This document shows, piece by piece, positions 24,970 through 32,818 of a stretch of 37,849 nucleotides of DNA; within the stretch, counting starts at the first letter, position 1; every line of letters starts with the position of its first letter. This DNA is from Steroidobacteraceae bacterium (GTDB lineage Bacteria; Pseudomonadota; Gammaproteobacteria; Steroidobacterales; Steroidobacteraceae). The notes below the pieces were generated by a model. That model had not been told where the DNA came from. It saw nothing but the letters and a program-made list of their open reading frames with translations, and made no database searches. The stretch covers positions 1 to 37,849 of the forward strand of contig JANWKL010000085.1 in assembly GCA_025451375.1 (NCBI GenBank), read 5' to 3'. The position numbers and the translations under genes are program-made.

Positions 24970-26316
24970 CTACTCTCCGGCGATGGTCATCTCGCCGATG
25001 AGCACTGAGCCCACGCGGATGCCGCCGCGGGCATCGACGTCGCTGCCCAGCGCGATGATGTCCCGGTACATCGGCTTCAGATTCCCGGCAATGGTGATCT
25101 CGTGCACGGGATAGGCGATGGCGCCGTTCTCAACCCAGAAGCCGCTGGCCCCGCGTGAGTAGTCGCCGGTCACGCCGTTGACGCCCTGACCCATGAGCTC
25201 GGTCACCAGCATGCCGGTGCCGAGTTGCTTCAGGAAGGCGTCCCAGCCGAGTCCACCATCGTGGCTGCTCACCAGGAGATTGTGCAGTCCGCCGGCATTG
25301 CCGGTGGTCTTGAGACCCAAGCGCCGGGCGGAGTAGCTGCCGAGTACGTAACCCCCGACCACGCCGTTCTTCACCAGTTCACGGTCGTGCGTTGCAGCCC
25401 CCTCGTGGTCGAACGGGGCGCTCGCGAGGGCCTTGAGGATGTGCGGTCGCTCCTGCATCTGCAGGAATGCCGGAAACACCTGCTCGCCTGCGGCGTTGAG
25501 CAGAAACGAGGACTTCCGATACTGGCTCGGGCCGCTGATCGCACCGATGAAGTGCCCGAACAGCCCGCGTGCGAGGTCCGAGGAGTAGGCCACCGGCGCC
25601 TTCCTGGTCGAGAGCTTGCGCGCACCCAGGCGTGCGAGTGCCCGCTCGCCGGCGATACGGCCGACGGCAGTCACGGCCTGCAGCTCCTGCGGGTCGCGTG
25701 CCACGCTGTACCAGTAGTCACGTTGCATGTCGTCCCCGGCCTGGGCGATGAGTGAAGCACTCACCGAGTGGCTGGTGGAGGAGAAGCCGGCAAGAAAGCC
25801 GAGCGAGTTGCCATAGACGCCCGAGTGGCGCTGCGTGCCGACGGAGGCGCCCTCGGAGTTCGCGATGCGCGCGTCCACCGCCAGTCCCGCCGCCTCGCAT
25901 TCCCGGGCGAGCTCGATCGCCCGCTCCGGCGGCAGATCCCAGGCATGATCAAGATCCAGGTCCGGGATTTCGCGCGCCAGCGCTTCCGGCTCGATCAGGC
26001 CCGCGTAGGGATCTTCGGCGGTGAAGCGCGCGATGGCGCAGGCTTTCTCCACAGTCTCGCGCACGGCAGCAGGCGTAAGGTCCGCGGTGCTCGCCGACCC
26101 CTTGCGCTTGCCGAAATAGACGGTGACTCCGAGGCCCCGGTCGCGCTGGTACTCGACGGTGTCGACCTCGCCAAGCCGCACGCTTACCGACAGTCCCTTG
26201 GACACCGAAGCGTCGGCCTCGGCCGCAGAGGCGCCATGGCGGCGCGCTTGCGCGAGTGCGAGGCTTGTGATGTCTTCGAGTTGCCCGCTCGGGGCAGGTG
26301 TGACGGCCGTTTGCAT
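24970..26316 (-). CDS. pmbA: Metalloprotease TldE/PmbA
   Basis: PmbA/TldE is the partner of TldD in the heterodimeric protease and lacks the HExxxH metal motif itself. The frame stays open to 26523, but that region is the repeat-containing intergenic DNA. ATG 26316 (MQTAVTPAPSG) gives 448 residues, matching the family. Conserved parts include VRLGEVDTVEYQRDRGLGVTV, YSSDLARGLFGHFIGAISG, and the C-terminal GVTGDYSRGASGFWVENG followed by HEITIAGNL. It diverges from darP. tldD lies elsewhere in the window, as in many gammaproteobacteria. Confidence 0.96.
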   Translation of the reverse strand: MQTAVTPAPSGQLEDITSLALAQARRHGASAAEADASVSKGLSVSVRLGEVDTVEYQRDRGLGVTVYFGKRKGSASTADLTPAAVRETVEKACAIARFTAEDPYAGLIEPEALAREIPDLDLDHAWDLPPERAIELARECEAAGLAVDARIANSEGASVGTQRHSGVYGNSLGFLAGFSSTSHSVSASLIAQAGDDMQRDYWYSVARDPQELQAVTAVGRIAGERALARLGARKLSTRKAPVAYSSDLARGLFGHFIGAISGPSQYRKSSFLLNAAGEQVFPAFLQMQERPHILKALASAPFDHEGAATHDRELVKNGVVGGYVLGSYSARRLGLKTTGNAGGLHNLLVSSHDGGLGWDAFLKQLGTGMLVTELMGQGVNGVTGDYSRGASGFWVENGAIAYPVHEITIAGNLKPMYRDIIALGSDVDARGGIRVGSVLIGEMTIAGE

Positions 26317-26324
26317 CAGGTTAA

Positions 26325-26330
26325 ATTGTA
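26325..26330 (-). promoter_or_regulatory. -10 hexamer TACAAT eight bases before pmbA
   Basis: On minus, TACAAT lies eight bases before the pmbA ATG. A TTGGTC 15 bases upstream is a possible though closely spaced -35, and it falls inside the first hairpin of repeat copy B. No Shine-Dalgarno is visible before the ATG, in keeping with a leaderless or near-leaderless mRNA. Confidence 0.4.
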
Positions 26331-26340
26331 GCAGCCTGGT

Positions 26341-26500
26341 GCATTGACCAAATCGCCTGCGGCGAATTTGGCGGACATCGGCGTCGTTTCCGCCGGCCAA
26401 AGGCGTGGCTCGATACGCCTCGCTTGAGGTGACCTCAGCAGCCGAGCACTTCATAGTGGGGTGAGCGGACGGACTTTGGCCGGCTGCGACGGTTGTCAGC
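26341..26500 (+). repeat. Two-hairpin interspersed repeat, copy B (expanded)
   Basis: This fills the pmbA-darP gap. Hairpin 1 at 26348-26371 is CCAAAT-CGCC / TGC / GGCG-a-ATTTGG. After GCGGAC and CGTTTC, hairpin 2 has arms GCCGGCCAAAG (26392-26402) and CTTTGGCCGGC (26474-26484), a perfect 11-bp match separated by 71 bases. In copy A that loop is only six bases, so copy B carries about 65 extra bases. These include a small palindrome TGAGGT-G-ACCTCA. Outside the extra loop the two copies look clearly alike by eye. Confidence 0.75.
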
Positions 26501-26534
26501 GCGGTTGAGTCAGCAGTGTTCACAGGCCCTAATC

Positions 26535-27080
26535 ATGAGAACCCCCGTGACGCCCCCATCACCCGACGACGCCCAGGACGACACCGAGCACCCGGAAGCT
26601 CCGAGCAAGAGCGCGCGCAAGCGCGCCGCGCACGCCGCCCAGGATCTGGGCGAGGAACTCATCCGGCTGCGGGATACGCAGCTTGACGCACTCGAGCTCC
26701 CGGAACCCCTGCTGGATGCCATCCGCGAGGCGCACCGCATCAAAAGCCGTGCGGGGCTGGCACGCCAGCGGCAGTTCATCGGCAAACTCATGCGCGACAT
26801 CGATCCTAAGCCCATCCGCGCGGTCCTCGATGCGCGCAGCGCGATCGACGCACAGGAGACCGAGCGCTTCAAACGGGTTGAGAACTGGCGCGAACGGCTG
26901 ATCAGCGAGGGCGCACCGGCCTTGCGCGAACTGCAACGCTGGCGGCCGGACATCGACAGCCACGAATGGGCGCAGCGCGTGCACGCGGCGCAGGCTGAGC
27001 GCGAGCGCTCGGGTGTCAGCGGCGCGGCTTCAAAAGAGCTGTTTCGCGCTTTGCGGGCGTTGTTCGCTACAATGCCCTGA
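26535..27080 (+). CDS. darP: Ribosome-associated factor DarP (YjgA)
   Basis: DarP binds pre-50S particles and helps peptidyl-transferase-centre maturation. ATG 26535 gives 181 residues (E. coli 183). The track start at 26493 adds an unconserved stretch. The conserved core is clear: [22 protein letters not shown], then [24 protein letters not shown], and the C-terminal [12 protein letters not shown]. The charged, helical composition is typical. Its stop overlaps the purE ATG (TGATG), so translational coupling is possible. Confidence 0.94.
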   Translation: MRTPVTPPSPDDAQDDTEHPEAPSKSARKRAAHAAQDLGEELIRLRDTQLDALELPEPLLDAIREAHRIKSRAGLARQRQFIGKLMRDIDPKPIRAVLDARSAIDAQETERFKRVENWRERLISEGAPALRELQRWRPDIDSHEWAQRVHAAQAERERSGVSGAASKELFRALRALFATMP

Positions 27081-27580
27081 TGCAAACGCTCGTCGGCATC
27101 ATCATGGGCTCCACTTCCGATTGGGAGACCATGCAGTCGGCCGCCGGGCAGTTGGACAAGCTCAATGTGCCGTACGAGGTGCGGGTCGTGTCGGCGCACC
27201 GCACCCCGGACCTGTTGTTCGAGTACGCCGCCGGCGCACGTGACCGCGGCCTCGAGGTAATCATCGCCGGCGCTGGCGGCGCGGCGCACCTGCCGGGAAT
27301 GGCGGCCGCGAAAACCACGCTGCCGGTACTCGGTGTGCCGGTGCAGTCGAAGACCCTCGGTGGACTGGATTCGCTGCTGTCCATCGTGCAGATGCCCGCC
27401 GGGGTGCCGGTGGCGACGTTTGCGATCGGGGCGGCGGGAGCTGCCAATGCGGCACTGTGTGCGGCCGCGATCCTCGCCAACAAGTACCCGGCCATTGCTT
27501 CCGCGCTGGACGCGTTTCGCGCCGCGCAGACGGCGATCGTCCTCGGGGCTCCCGATCCGCGCGCGACTTCGCGCCCATGA
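27080..27580 (+). CDS. purE: N5-carboxyaminoimidazole ribonucleotide mutase
   Basis: PurE converts N5-CAIR to CAIR in purine synthesis, working with PurK. The 166-residue protein shows [44 protein letters not shown] and [29 protein letters not shown], all family hallmarks. TACAAT at 27068-27073, inside the end of darP, sits exactly six bases before the ATG. An internal promoter there would yield a leaderless purE mRNA. No good -35 is visible, so co-transcription with darP is the simpler reading. It overlaps purK as ATGA. Confidence 0.97.
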   Translation: MQTLVGIIMGSTSDWETMQSAAGQLDKLNVPYEVRVVSAHRTPDLLFEYAAGARDRGLEVIIAGAGGAAHLPGMAAAKTTLPVLGVPVQSKTLGGLDSLLSIVQMPAGVPVATFAIGAAGAANAALCAAAILANKYPAIASALDAFRAAQTAIVLGAPDPRATSRP

Positions 27581-28683
27581 CCGTCGGGATTGTGGGCGCC
27601 GGCCAGCTCGGCCGCATGCTCGCGTTGGCAGGTTACCCGCTGGGGCTGGATTTCCTGTGCCTGGACCCGTCACGCGACGCACCGGCCGGCCAGGTCGCGC
27701 CGCTCCTGCACGGCGCCTTTACCGACCGACGCCTCCTCGCCCGTCTCGGGCAGCGCTGCGAGGTGGTTACTTTTGATTGGGAAAACGTCCCGGTCACGAG
27801 CCTGCGCTCGATCACGCGCTCGCACGGCGCGCGCATCGCGCCCCCGGTTGCGGCGCTGGCGACCGGCCAGGACCGCGTCGCCGAGAAGCGCCTGTTCGAG
27901 CGCTTGGGTATTCCCACGACGCGCTGGCGCGCGGTCAGTTCGCGTATGCAGCTCGAGCACGCCGTCGAGGCAATCGGGCTGCCGGGGGTGCTCAAGACCC
28001 GACGCTTCGGCTACGACGGCAAGGGCCAGGTGGTGCTGCGCGTCGCCGCCGATACGGAGGCCGCCTGGCGCGCACTGGGCAACGTGCCGCTCCTGTACGA
28101 GGAACTGGTACCGTTTGACTGCGAGGTGTCCATCATTGGCGCCCGCAGCACCCGCGGTGAGCTTGCGATCTACCCCTTGTGCGGCAACGTCCACGGCGCT
28201 GGCGTCCTGCGGCTTACCTGCGCGCCTTTCGGACCTGCCCGTTGGCAGACCCTGGCGGCGCGCTACCTGACGCGCCTGCTCACACACTTTCGCTACACCG
28301 GCATTCTCACCGTTGAATTCTTCGTGCGCGGCGGGCGCCTTATCGCCAATGAGATGGCGCCGCGCGTGCACAACTCCGGGCACTGGACTATCGAGGGTGC
28401 CGCGACCAGCCAGTTCGAGAATCACCTGCGCGCGATCCTGGGACTGCCGCTCGGAGCGACGCGCGCGCTCGGCCACAGCGCCATGATCAACCTCATCGGG
28501 CAGTTGCCCGCGCCCTCGAAAGTGCTCAGCGTCGAAGGCGTGCACCTGCACGACTACGGCAAGGAGCCCCGCCCAGGGCGCAAGGTTGGCCACCTGACGG
28601 TGGTGGAGCCGACCGCCAGGGCCCGTGACGCCCGCGCGCGGCGCCTGCTGGCTGATTTGGCCGTGAGCGCACGCATCCCGTAA
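27577..28683 (+). CDS. purK: N5-carboxyaminoimidazole ribonucleotide synthase
   Basis: PurK is an ATP-grasp enzyme that carboxylates AIR using bicarbonate. ATG 27577 overlaps the purE stop and gives 368 residues. It opens with [17 protein letters not shown]. The ATP-grasp region includes [31 protein letters not shown], and [28 protein letters not shown]. It forms the purE-purK pair; a plain ATP-grasp domain plus N-terminal Rossmann domain is the normal layout. Confidence 0.97.
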   Translation: MTVGIVGAGQLGRMLALAGYPLGLDFLCLDPSRDAPAGQVAPLLHGAFTDRRLLARLGQRCEVVTFDWENVPVTSLRSITRSHGARIAPPVAALATGQDRVAEKRLFERLGIPTTRWRAVSSRMQLEHAVEAIGLPGVLKTRRFGYDGKGQVVLRVAADTEAAWRALGNVPLLYEELVPFDCEVSIIGARSTRGELAIYPLCGNVHGAGVLRLTCAPFGPARWQTLAARYLTRLLTHFRYTGILTVEFFVRGGRLIANEMAPRVHNSGHWTIEGAATSQFENHLRAILGLPLGATRALGHSAMINLIGQLPAPSKVLSVEGVHLHDYGKEPRPGRKVGHLTVVEPTARARDARARRLLADLAVSARIP

Positions 28684-28706
28684 CATCGCTCTGGCGAGTC
28701 AACAGC

Positions 28707-29978
28707 ATGTACCTTGAACCCTTCAAACTGCGGGAGTTGCCGTTCCGGCTCAGTCCGGACCCGCAATTCCTGTACCTGTCGAAGCAGCACGCCCGTGCCA
28801 AGGCGTACATGGAGTCGACCATCTGGTTCACGGATGGGTTCGTGGTCATCACCGGCGAGATTGGCGCGGGCAAGACGACGCTGATCGAGTCCTTCCTCAA
28901 GGAAGTCCCCCCGGATGTGGTGGTGGCCCAGATCAACCAGACGCAGGTCTCGGTGGTGGATTTCCTGCAGGCGGTGCTGGTGCAGTTCGGCTTCTCGCCC
29001 TTCAAGATGCGCAAGGCCGAGCTCATCAGTACGCTCAACAACTTCCTCATCGAGCAGTACGCCGCCGGACGCAAGGTGCTCCTGATCGTCGATGAGGCGC
29101 AGAACCTCACCATGCGCGTGCTGGAGGAGGTGCGCCTGTTGTCGGGCGTCGAGACCACCAAGGACAAGGTGCTGCGCATCATTCTGGCCGGGCAGCCGGA
29201 GCTCAATGAGAAACTGAACGCCCCGGAACTGGCGCAGCTGACGCAGCGCGTGCGCCTGCGCTTTCATCTGCAGACATTGTCGGAAGCGGAAACCAAGGCG
29301 TACATCCAGCACCGCCTGGAAGTGGCCGGTGGCGGGGAGCGGCAGATTTTCGCCGCTGAAACCTTCCCGATCATCTTCCGTTACTGCGGCGGGGTACCGC
29401 GGCTCATCAACACCCTGTGCGACACGGCCCTCATGGCCGCCTTCAGCGCCGATCACGGCACGGTCACGGGCGTTGATGTCATGGCGGCGGTGGAGGAGCT
29501 GCGATGGGTCGAGTACGCAGCGCGCCAGCAGCAGTATTCCCCGGCCGGACTCCCGCACGCGGTCAAGACGGCGGCTGCGGCGATGCCCCAGGGGCACCCC
29601 GTCGGCAAGCTGCTGGTGGCGGCCGACGGTCGCACCGTGCAGGAGATCCCGTTGCATATCGGACGGCTCATCGTGGGGCGCACGCCCGACAATGACATTT
29701 ACATCGACAGCCGCTTCGTGAGCCGCCACCACTGCCAGGTTATCACCACCTCCCACTCCTGCGTGGTCGAGGACCTGAACAGCACTAACGGCATTTTTGT
29801 GAAGGCCAACCGCGTGCGCCGCCACTACCTCAACGATGGCGACGTCGTCCTGGTCGGCAAGCACGAACTCATCTACGTCGACGAGCGGTCGTCGCGTGCG
29901 CGCGGTTCGGGCACCGATACGGTGCCGGGGATCCAGGTTGATCCGGCGATTGACACCGGCGTGGTGCGCACTACTTAA
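28707..29978 (+). CDS. ExeA/GspA-like AAA ATPase fused to an FHA domain
   Basis: The N-terminal half is an AAA ATPase of the ExeA/GspA type. It begins YLEPFKLRELPFRLSPDPQFLYLS, has Walker A GEIGAGKTT (residues 50-58) and Walker B LLIVDEAQNL (about 124-133), and ends with GGVPRLINTLCDTALMAA. The C-terminal part (about 297-395) is a forkhead-associated domain: LIVGRTPDNDIYID, SRFVSRHHCQVI and EDLNSTNGIFVKANR keep the phosphothreonine-binding Arg, Ser-Arg-His and Asn. No peptidoglycan-binding domain is seen. It may couple an ATPase machine to Ser/Thr phosphorylation. No secretin, exosortase or kinase genes are nearby, so its process is unknown. Confidence 0.88.
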   Translation: MYLEPFKLRELPFRLSPDPQFLYLSKQHARAKAYMESTIWFTDGFVVITGEIGAGKTTLIESFLKEVPPDVVVAQINQTQVSVVDFLQAVLVQFGFSPFKMRKAELISTLNNFLIEQYAAGRKVLLIVDEAQNLTMRVLEEVRLLSGVETTKDKVLRIILAGQPELNEKLNAPELAQLTQRVRLRFHLQTLSEAETKAYIQHRLEVAGGGERQIFAAETFPIIFRYCGGVPRLINTLCDTALMAAFSADHGTVTGVDVMAAVEELRWVEYAARQQQYSPAGLPHAVKTAAAAMPQGHPVGKLLVAADGRTVQEIPLHIGRLIVGRTPDNDIYIDSRFVSRHHCQVITTSHSCVVEDLNSTNGIFVKANRVRRHYLNDGDVVLVGKHELIYVDERSSRARGSGTDTVPGIQVDPAIDTGVVRTT

Positions 29979-30229
29979 GGCTCGTCCTGGCGGGTGAGCG
30001 CGTCCGGATCAGCGTACCGCGAGCGCAGCTCACGATAGTCGCGCCGCCGCAGCAACACCACAAAGCCGCCGATCAGCGCCACCAGGCCCAGGAGTCCGAT
30101 GATGAGGCTCAGAGCGGTGTGCGCGGCGAGCCAGTAACTGCCGAGCAGGATGAGTACGCCGCTCGCCATGTAAATCCACGGCAGCCCTTCATAAAGGGGG
30201 CGGGAGAGATGGCGGCCGGGACGCTCCAT
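29975..30229 (-). CDS. Small two-helix inner-membrane protein
   Basis: This 84-residue protein has two closely spaced hydrophobic segments (YMASGVLILLGSYWLAA and LSLIIGLLGLVALIGGFVVLL). A basic RRRDYRELRSRY C-terminal tail follows. AGGA lies eight bases before ATG 30229. It resembles small conserved hypothetical proteins in gammaproteobacteria but I cannot assign a function. Its stop codon shares the palindrome TTAA with the stop of the convergent ATPase-FHA gene. A 52-residue gene lies 27 bases upstream on the same strand. Confidence 0.75.
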   Translation of the reverse strand: MERPGRHLSRPLYEGLPWIYMASGVLILLGSYWLAAHTALSLIIGLLGLVALIGGFVVLLRRRDYRELRSRYADPDALTRQDEP

Positions 30230-30256
30230 TGGAGCATCCTAGCCCCCGGACGCCAA

Positions 30257-30415
30257 TCAGACGAGGCCCAGCAGCCTCGCGAGGCGCTCAAAGAGCGTCG
30301 GCTTCCAGCCTTCGACGCGAAAGTCGGGGCGCGCGGTGCCGCGGCGGCTGACTTCGGCCACGAGATCTGCAGGCAATTGCAGCTTCGGGACCTCGACCGT
30401 GGGTTCGGCGTACAT
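30257..30415 (-). CDS. Small 52-residue hypothetical protein, absent from the ORF track
   Basis: Reading minus from ATG 30415 gives MYAEPTVEVPKLQLPADLVA, a central RRGTARPDFRVEGWKPTLFE, and LARLLGLV before a TGA. AGGAG lies exactly six bases before the ATG. The sequence is too short for the 60-codon track. It has no membrane segment, is mixed in charge, and looks like a folded or peptide-like soluble protein with one Trp. It sits directly upstream of the two-helix membrane protein and may share its transcript. I do not recognise it. Support comes from the ribosome site, the spacing and the non-random composition. Confidence 0.55.
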   Translation of the reverse strand: MYAEPTVEVPKLQLPADLVAEVSRRGTARPDFRVEGWKPTLFERLARLLGLV

Positions 30416-30551
30416 GCGCAACTCCTGGAGCACTTAGGGTTCGTCGTTGTCTGCACGTTACTGAACTTGCTCAGGCGGCAGCCGTGTGCGACCTCACAGG
30501 CTCAGGTTCGCGCTGAGGATTATGTCGTGAGGGAACGCGCCGGGGCGTTTG

Positions 30552-31211
30552 TCAGCGCGTCAGAACGGCCTGCGCAGTGCCGACGAGCAGCACGTCTGCA
30601 GGGCGGGCGGCGAAGAGTCCCACCGTGACAATGCCGGTGATCTGGTTCAGCTCCCGCTCGAGCGCCTTAGGATCGGTGATGACCAGGCCGTGGACATCGA
30701 GGATGTGGTTGCCGTTGTCGGTCACGAAGCCTTCGCGCCACACCGGCCGGCCGCCGCGTGCCGTCAGCTGCCGGGCCACCAGGGAGCGCGCCATCGGGAT
30801 CACCTCGATGGGCAGGGGGAAGGTGCCGAGGGTCTGCACGAGCTTGCCGTCGTCGATGATGCACACGAAGCGCCGTGCGGCTGAGGCGATAATCTTCTCG
30901 CGCGTCAGGGCGCCGCCGCCGCCCTTGATGAGGTGCCGTTCAGCGGTGGCCTCATCGGCGCCGTCGATGTAGAGGTCGAGGCGGGCGAGCTCATTCAGGT
31001 CGAGCACCGCGATACCGGCGGCGCGCAGCCGCGCGCTGCTCGCCTCGGAGCTGGAGACGGCGCGCTGCACACGCCCGGGATGTGCGGCGAGGGCTTCGAT
31101 GAAGAAATTCACGGTGGAACCAGTGCCGACGCCGATGGTGGCGCCGGCGGTGATGAGCTCCAGGGCCGCCTGCGCAGCACGCCGCTTCTTGCTGTCACCG
31201 TCCGCCGTCAT
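30552..31211 (-). CDS. rpiA: Ribose-5-phosphate isomerase A
   Basis: RpiA interconverts ribose-5-phosphate and ribulose-5-phosphate. The 219-residue product has the full family pattern: [49 protein letters not shown], and the catalytic-domain segment LPIEVIPMA. The C-terminus [15 protein letters not shown] is typical. GGGGGA lies a few bases before ATG 31211. Two strong stem-loops lie directly upstream and separate it from the tiny Lys-rich gene. The 136 bases downstream, up to the 52-residue gene, hold nothing I can recognise. Confidence 0.97.
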   Translation of the reverse strand: MTADGDSKKRRAAQAALELITAGATIGVGTGSTVNFFIEALAAHPGRVQRAVSSSEASSARLRAAGIAVLDLNELARLDLYIDGADEATAERHLIKGGGGALTREKIIASAARRFVCIIDDGKLVQTLGTFPLPIEVIPMARSLVARQLTARGGRPVWREGFVTDNGNHILDVHGLVITDPKALERELNQITGIVTVGLFAARPADVLLVGTAQAVLTR

Positions 31212-31230
31212 CGCCGTCCCCCAGATGCGA

Positions 31231-31257
31231 CTGTGCCCGCAAGAGCCGCGGGCACAG
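31231..31257 (-). terminator. Perfect 10-bp stem-loop upstream of rpiA
   Basis: CTGTGCCCGC / AAGAGCC / GCGGGCACAG is a perfect inverted repeat between the tiny Lys-rich gene and rpiA. On minus it lies about 50 bases after the peptide stop. It lacks a U-run, so it may be a Rho-assisted terminator or a 3'-stabilising hairpin, or may regulate rpiA from its leader. Confidence 0.5.
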
Positions 31258-31274
31258 TGTTCGAATTCGACTCA

Positions 31275-31294
31275 GCGGCCACTTACGTGGCCGC
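31275..31294 (-). terminator. 8-bp GC-rich stem-loop after the Lys-rich peptide gene
   Basis: GCGGCCAC / TTAC / GTGGCCGC is a perfect inverted repeat starting 13 bases after the peptide stop on minus. It has a four-base loop and no clear U-run. With the next hairpin it would give a short structured 3' end. Confidence 0.45.
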
Positions 31295-31307
31295 CGAGAT
31301 AAGGCCA

Positions 31308-31358
31308 CTATTTCTTCTTAGCAGCTTTCTTCTTGGCCTTCTTCTTTGCCTTCGCCAT
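31308..31358 (-). CDS. Tiny 16-residue Lys/Ala peptide
   Basis: On minus, ATG 31358 starts MAKAKKKAKKKAAKKK and a TAG. GGAG lies about seven bases upstream, and a near-consensus promoter lies just before that. The peptide is made only of Met, Ala and Lys, with ten Lys in 16 residues, like the tail of histone-H1-like or other nucleic-acid-binding proteins. It is far below the track cutoff; the listed 31308-31862 frame ends in it but is otherwise antisense or shadow sequence. It could be a real micro-protein, a ribosome-stalling leader, or a marker ORF in a small RNA. No function is assigned. Confidence 0.55.
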   Translation of the reverse strand: MAKAKKKAKKKAAKKK

Positions 31359-31395
31359 GTTAGATCTCCAAATTGACGGGTTAGTCCGGGGTCCG

Positions 31396-31423
31396 AGTAT
31401 ATACACGCGAATGTAAATTACAA
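31396..31423 (-). promoter_or_regulatory. Near-consensus sigma70-type promoter for the Lys-rich peptide gene
   Basis: On minus, TTGTAA (31418-31423) and TATACT (31396-31401) are separated by 16 bases. This is one of the best -35/-10 pairs in the window, and the locally AT-rich stretch stands out against the surrounding GC. The expected start near 31389 leaves a leader of about 31 bases holding the GGAG ribosome site. Confidence 0.6.
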
Positions 31424-31521
31424 GCGAGCGCGCGGTGAAGTGTGCTAGGCGACTCGCGTGCGATGTGCGCGGTGAGCAGGCGTTCGCGGTATCAGGCGCA
31501 TGCGCACACGCGCCGCGCGAC

Positions 31522-31986
31522 TCATTCGAGCGTGAGAATGAACTTCCAGTGCGCCGCTTCCACCGGTGTGATCGAGAGGCGATTGCCCGGGCGCAACAGC
31601 ACCATGCCCTTGAGCTCCCGGGCCGCATGCGCTCGCAGTTCCTCGAGGGTGATGACGCGCTTGAGGCGGCGCTGCAGCTGCACGTCCACCATGAACCAGC
31701 GTGGATTTGCAGGATCGCTGTCCGCATCGTAGTGATGATGCTTGCGCTCAAAGGCGGTGGCGTCCGGATAGCCGCTCTTCGCGATGCGCATGATGGCCGC
31801 GATCCCCGGCACATCGCAGCTGGAGTGGTACAGGAAGGCCTCATCCCCGCGCTGCATCTCATCGCGCAGCATGTTGCGCGCCTGGAAGTTGCGCACGCCG
31901 TCCCAGGCGCTGGTGCGGCGGGGCGCCGCGCCTAAGTGCTCGACGCCGAAGGTCTCAGGTTCGGTCTTCATCAGCCAGTAGCGCAT
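31522..31986 (-). CDS. EVE-domain protein
   Basis: The 154-residue product is a single EVE domain, a PUA-like fold related to YTH domains and linked to binding of modified nucleic-acid bases. It opens with MRYWLMKTEPETFGVEHL and has WDGVRNFQARNMLRDEMQRGD, FLYHSSC and the basic DVQLQRRLKRVITLEEL. The real start is ATG 31986; the longer track frame is read through fau. Its ATG overlaps the fau 3' end by 16 bases, so the two are probably co-transcribed. Confidence 0.92.
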   Translation of the reverse strand: MRYWLMKTEPETFGVEHLGAAPRRTSAWDGVRNFQARNMLRDEMQRGDEAFLYHSSCDVPGIAAIMRIAKSGYPDATAFERKHHHYDADSDPANPRWFMVDVQLQRRLKRVITLEELRAHAARELKGMVLLRPGNRLSITPVEAAHWKFILTLE

Positions 31987-32588
31987 CGCCTGATCCCCTC
32001 TTCGGTAACTACTGCGTCCATGAGTACATCGTGGGCCGCCGCCTCGAGGTGCGGCAGCTCCTGGAAAGCGTAGCCGAGTCCCACCAGGCGCGGTGCGTGC
32101 CATACGCGGCGCCAGCGCCGGAAAGCAAAGGCGCGATCGTAGAAGCCCCCGCCGGAGCCCAAGCGCACCCCCCGCGGGTCGAAGCCGGTGAGGGGCAGGA
32201 ACACAATGTCCAGCCAGCGCGCACCGAGGGTCGCGGCGCCTTGCGGTTCTGCGATCCCGAGACGATTGGTGCGCAGCGCGCCGCGCATCTCAACAAAGCG
32301 CATGCCGCGCGCGCGCCGCACCCGGTCGATGCGTGGCAGATAGATCAGGCAGCCGCGCCGGCGGGCGAGCGCGATGAGGGGCGCGGTGTCGAGCTCGTGG
32401 GGAAGGGCGGCGTAGATCGCGATGCGCTGGCCGGCGGCAAGATGCAGCGACTGATCGACCTTAAGGGCGAGGCGGTGGGCGGCGGCGGTGCGCACCTGCG
32501 CCGGCACGCCGCGCCGGCGTACATCGAGCGTTGCCCGCAGCGTTCTGCGGGCAACACTCAATGTGGAATCAGGAAGCGCCACCCGCAT
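31971..32588 (-). CDS. fau: 5-formyltetrahydrofolate cyclo-ligase
   Basis: This enzyme (YgfA, MTHFS) converts 5-formyl-THF to 5,10-methenyl-THF with ATP. The conserved ATP/substrate loop GSGGGFYDRAFAFRR is clear, preceded by FLPLTGFDPRGVRLG. The N-terminal ARRTLRATLDVRRR region and IAIYAALPHELDT fit the family. I take ATG 32588 (205 residues). GTG 32582 or TTG 32561 are possible starts and would avoid overlap with 6S RNA. The track start at 32717 lies inside 6S RNA. The order zapA-6S RNA-fau is the classic one. Confidence 0.92.
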   Translation of the reverse strand: MRVALPDSTLSVARRTLRATLDVRRRGVPAQVRTAAAHRLALKVDQSLHLAAGQRIAIYAALPHELDTAPLIALARRRGCLIYLPRIDRVRRARGMRFVEMRGALRTNRLGIAEPQGAATLGARWLDIVFLPLTGFDPRGVRLGSGGGFYDRAFAFRRWRRVWHAPRLVGLGYAFQELPHLEAAAHDVLMDAVVTEEGIRRCATG

Positions 32589-32767
32589 GTGCCGGTGCGG
32601 ACCGTTGCTCTCGAACCAGAGCAACAAGTGGGACGAGCTGCGGCACGTAAGGCTTTCCGCCCGATGGCGGACCTGCACAGCGATGCGCGCAAGCCCAAAG
32701 TCCCGAGGGTGTTTCAATTAGGGTCCGAGGTAACCCGGTACGCTTATCGAACACCGCAGGCGACGCA
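32583..32767 (-). ncRNA. ssrS: 6S RNA
   Basis: 6S RNA binds sigma70-RNA polymerase and damps transcription in stationary phase. Between zapA and fau, the minus strand has the 5' core TGCGGTGTTCG-AT-AAGC, then CTCGGACCCTAATTGAAACACC, matching the E. coli order GAGATGTTCG-CAAGC then CTGAGCCGATATTTCAT. At the 3' side is a perfect hairpin GTTGCTCT/GGTTCG/AGAGCAAC (32604-32625), equivalent to the CCTTGAACCAAGGGTTCAAGG arm. CACCGGCA follows and pairs with TGC-GGTG to close the molecule. The length, about 185, is normal. The ends are approximate, and the 3' end may overlap the fau start by a few bases. Confidence 0.85.
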
Positions 32768-32773
32768 AGCAGC

Positions 32774-32779
32774 ACTCTA
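32774..32779 (-). promoter_or_regulatory. -10 element of 6S RNA
   Basis: On minus, TAGAGT ends seven bases before the 5' end predicted from the 6S closing stem, so motif and structure agree on a start near 32767. A good -35 is not obvious. Confidence 0.45.
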
Positions 32780-32818
32780 CACCAAGACGGGTTCGCGCCC
32801 AGGGCCTTGGGTCGCAAA

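Noticed and set aside
29970-29982. Shared TTAA giving stop codons on both strands
   Set aside because: Real but trivial; a convergent stop overlap of this kind is common and needs no special explanation.
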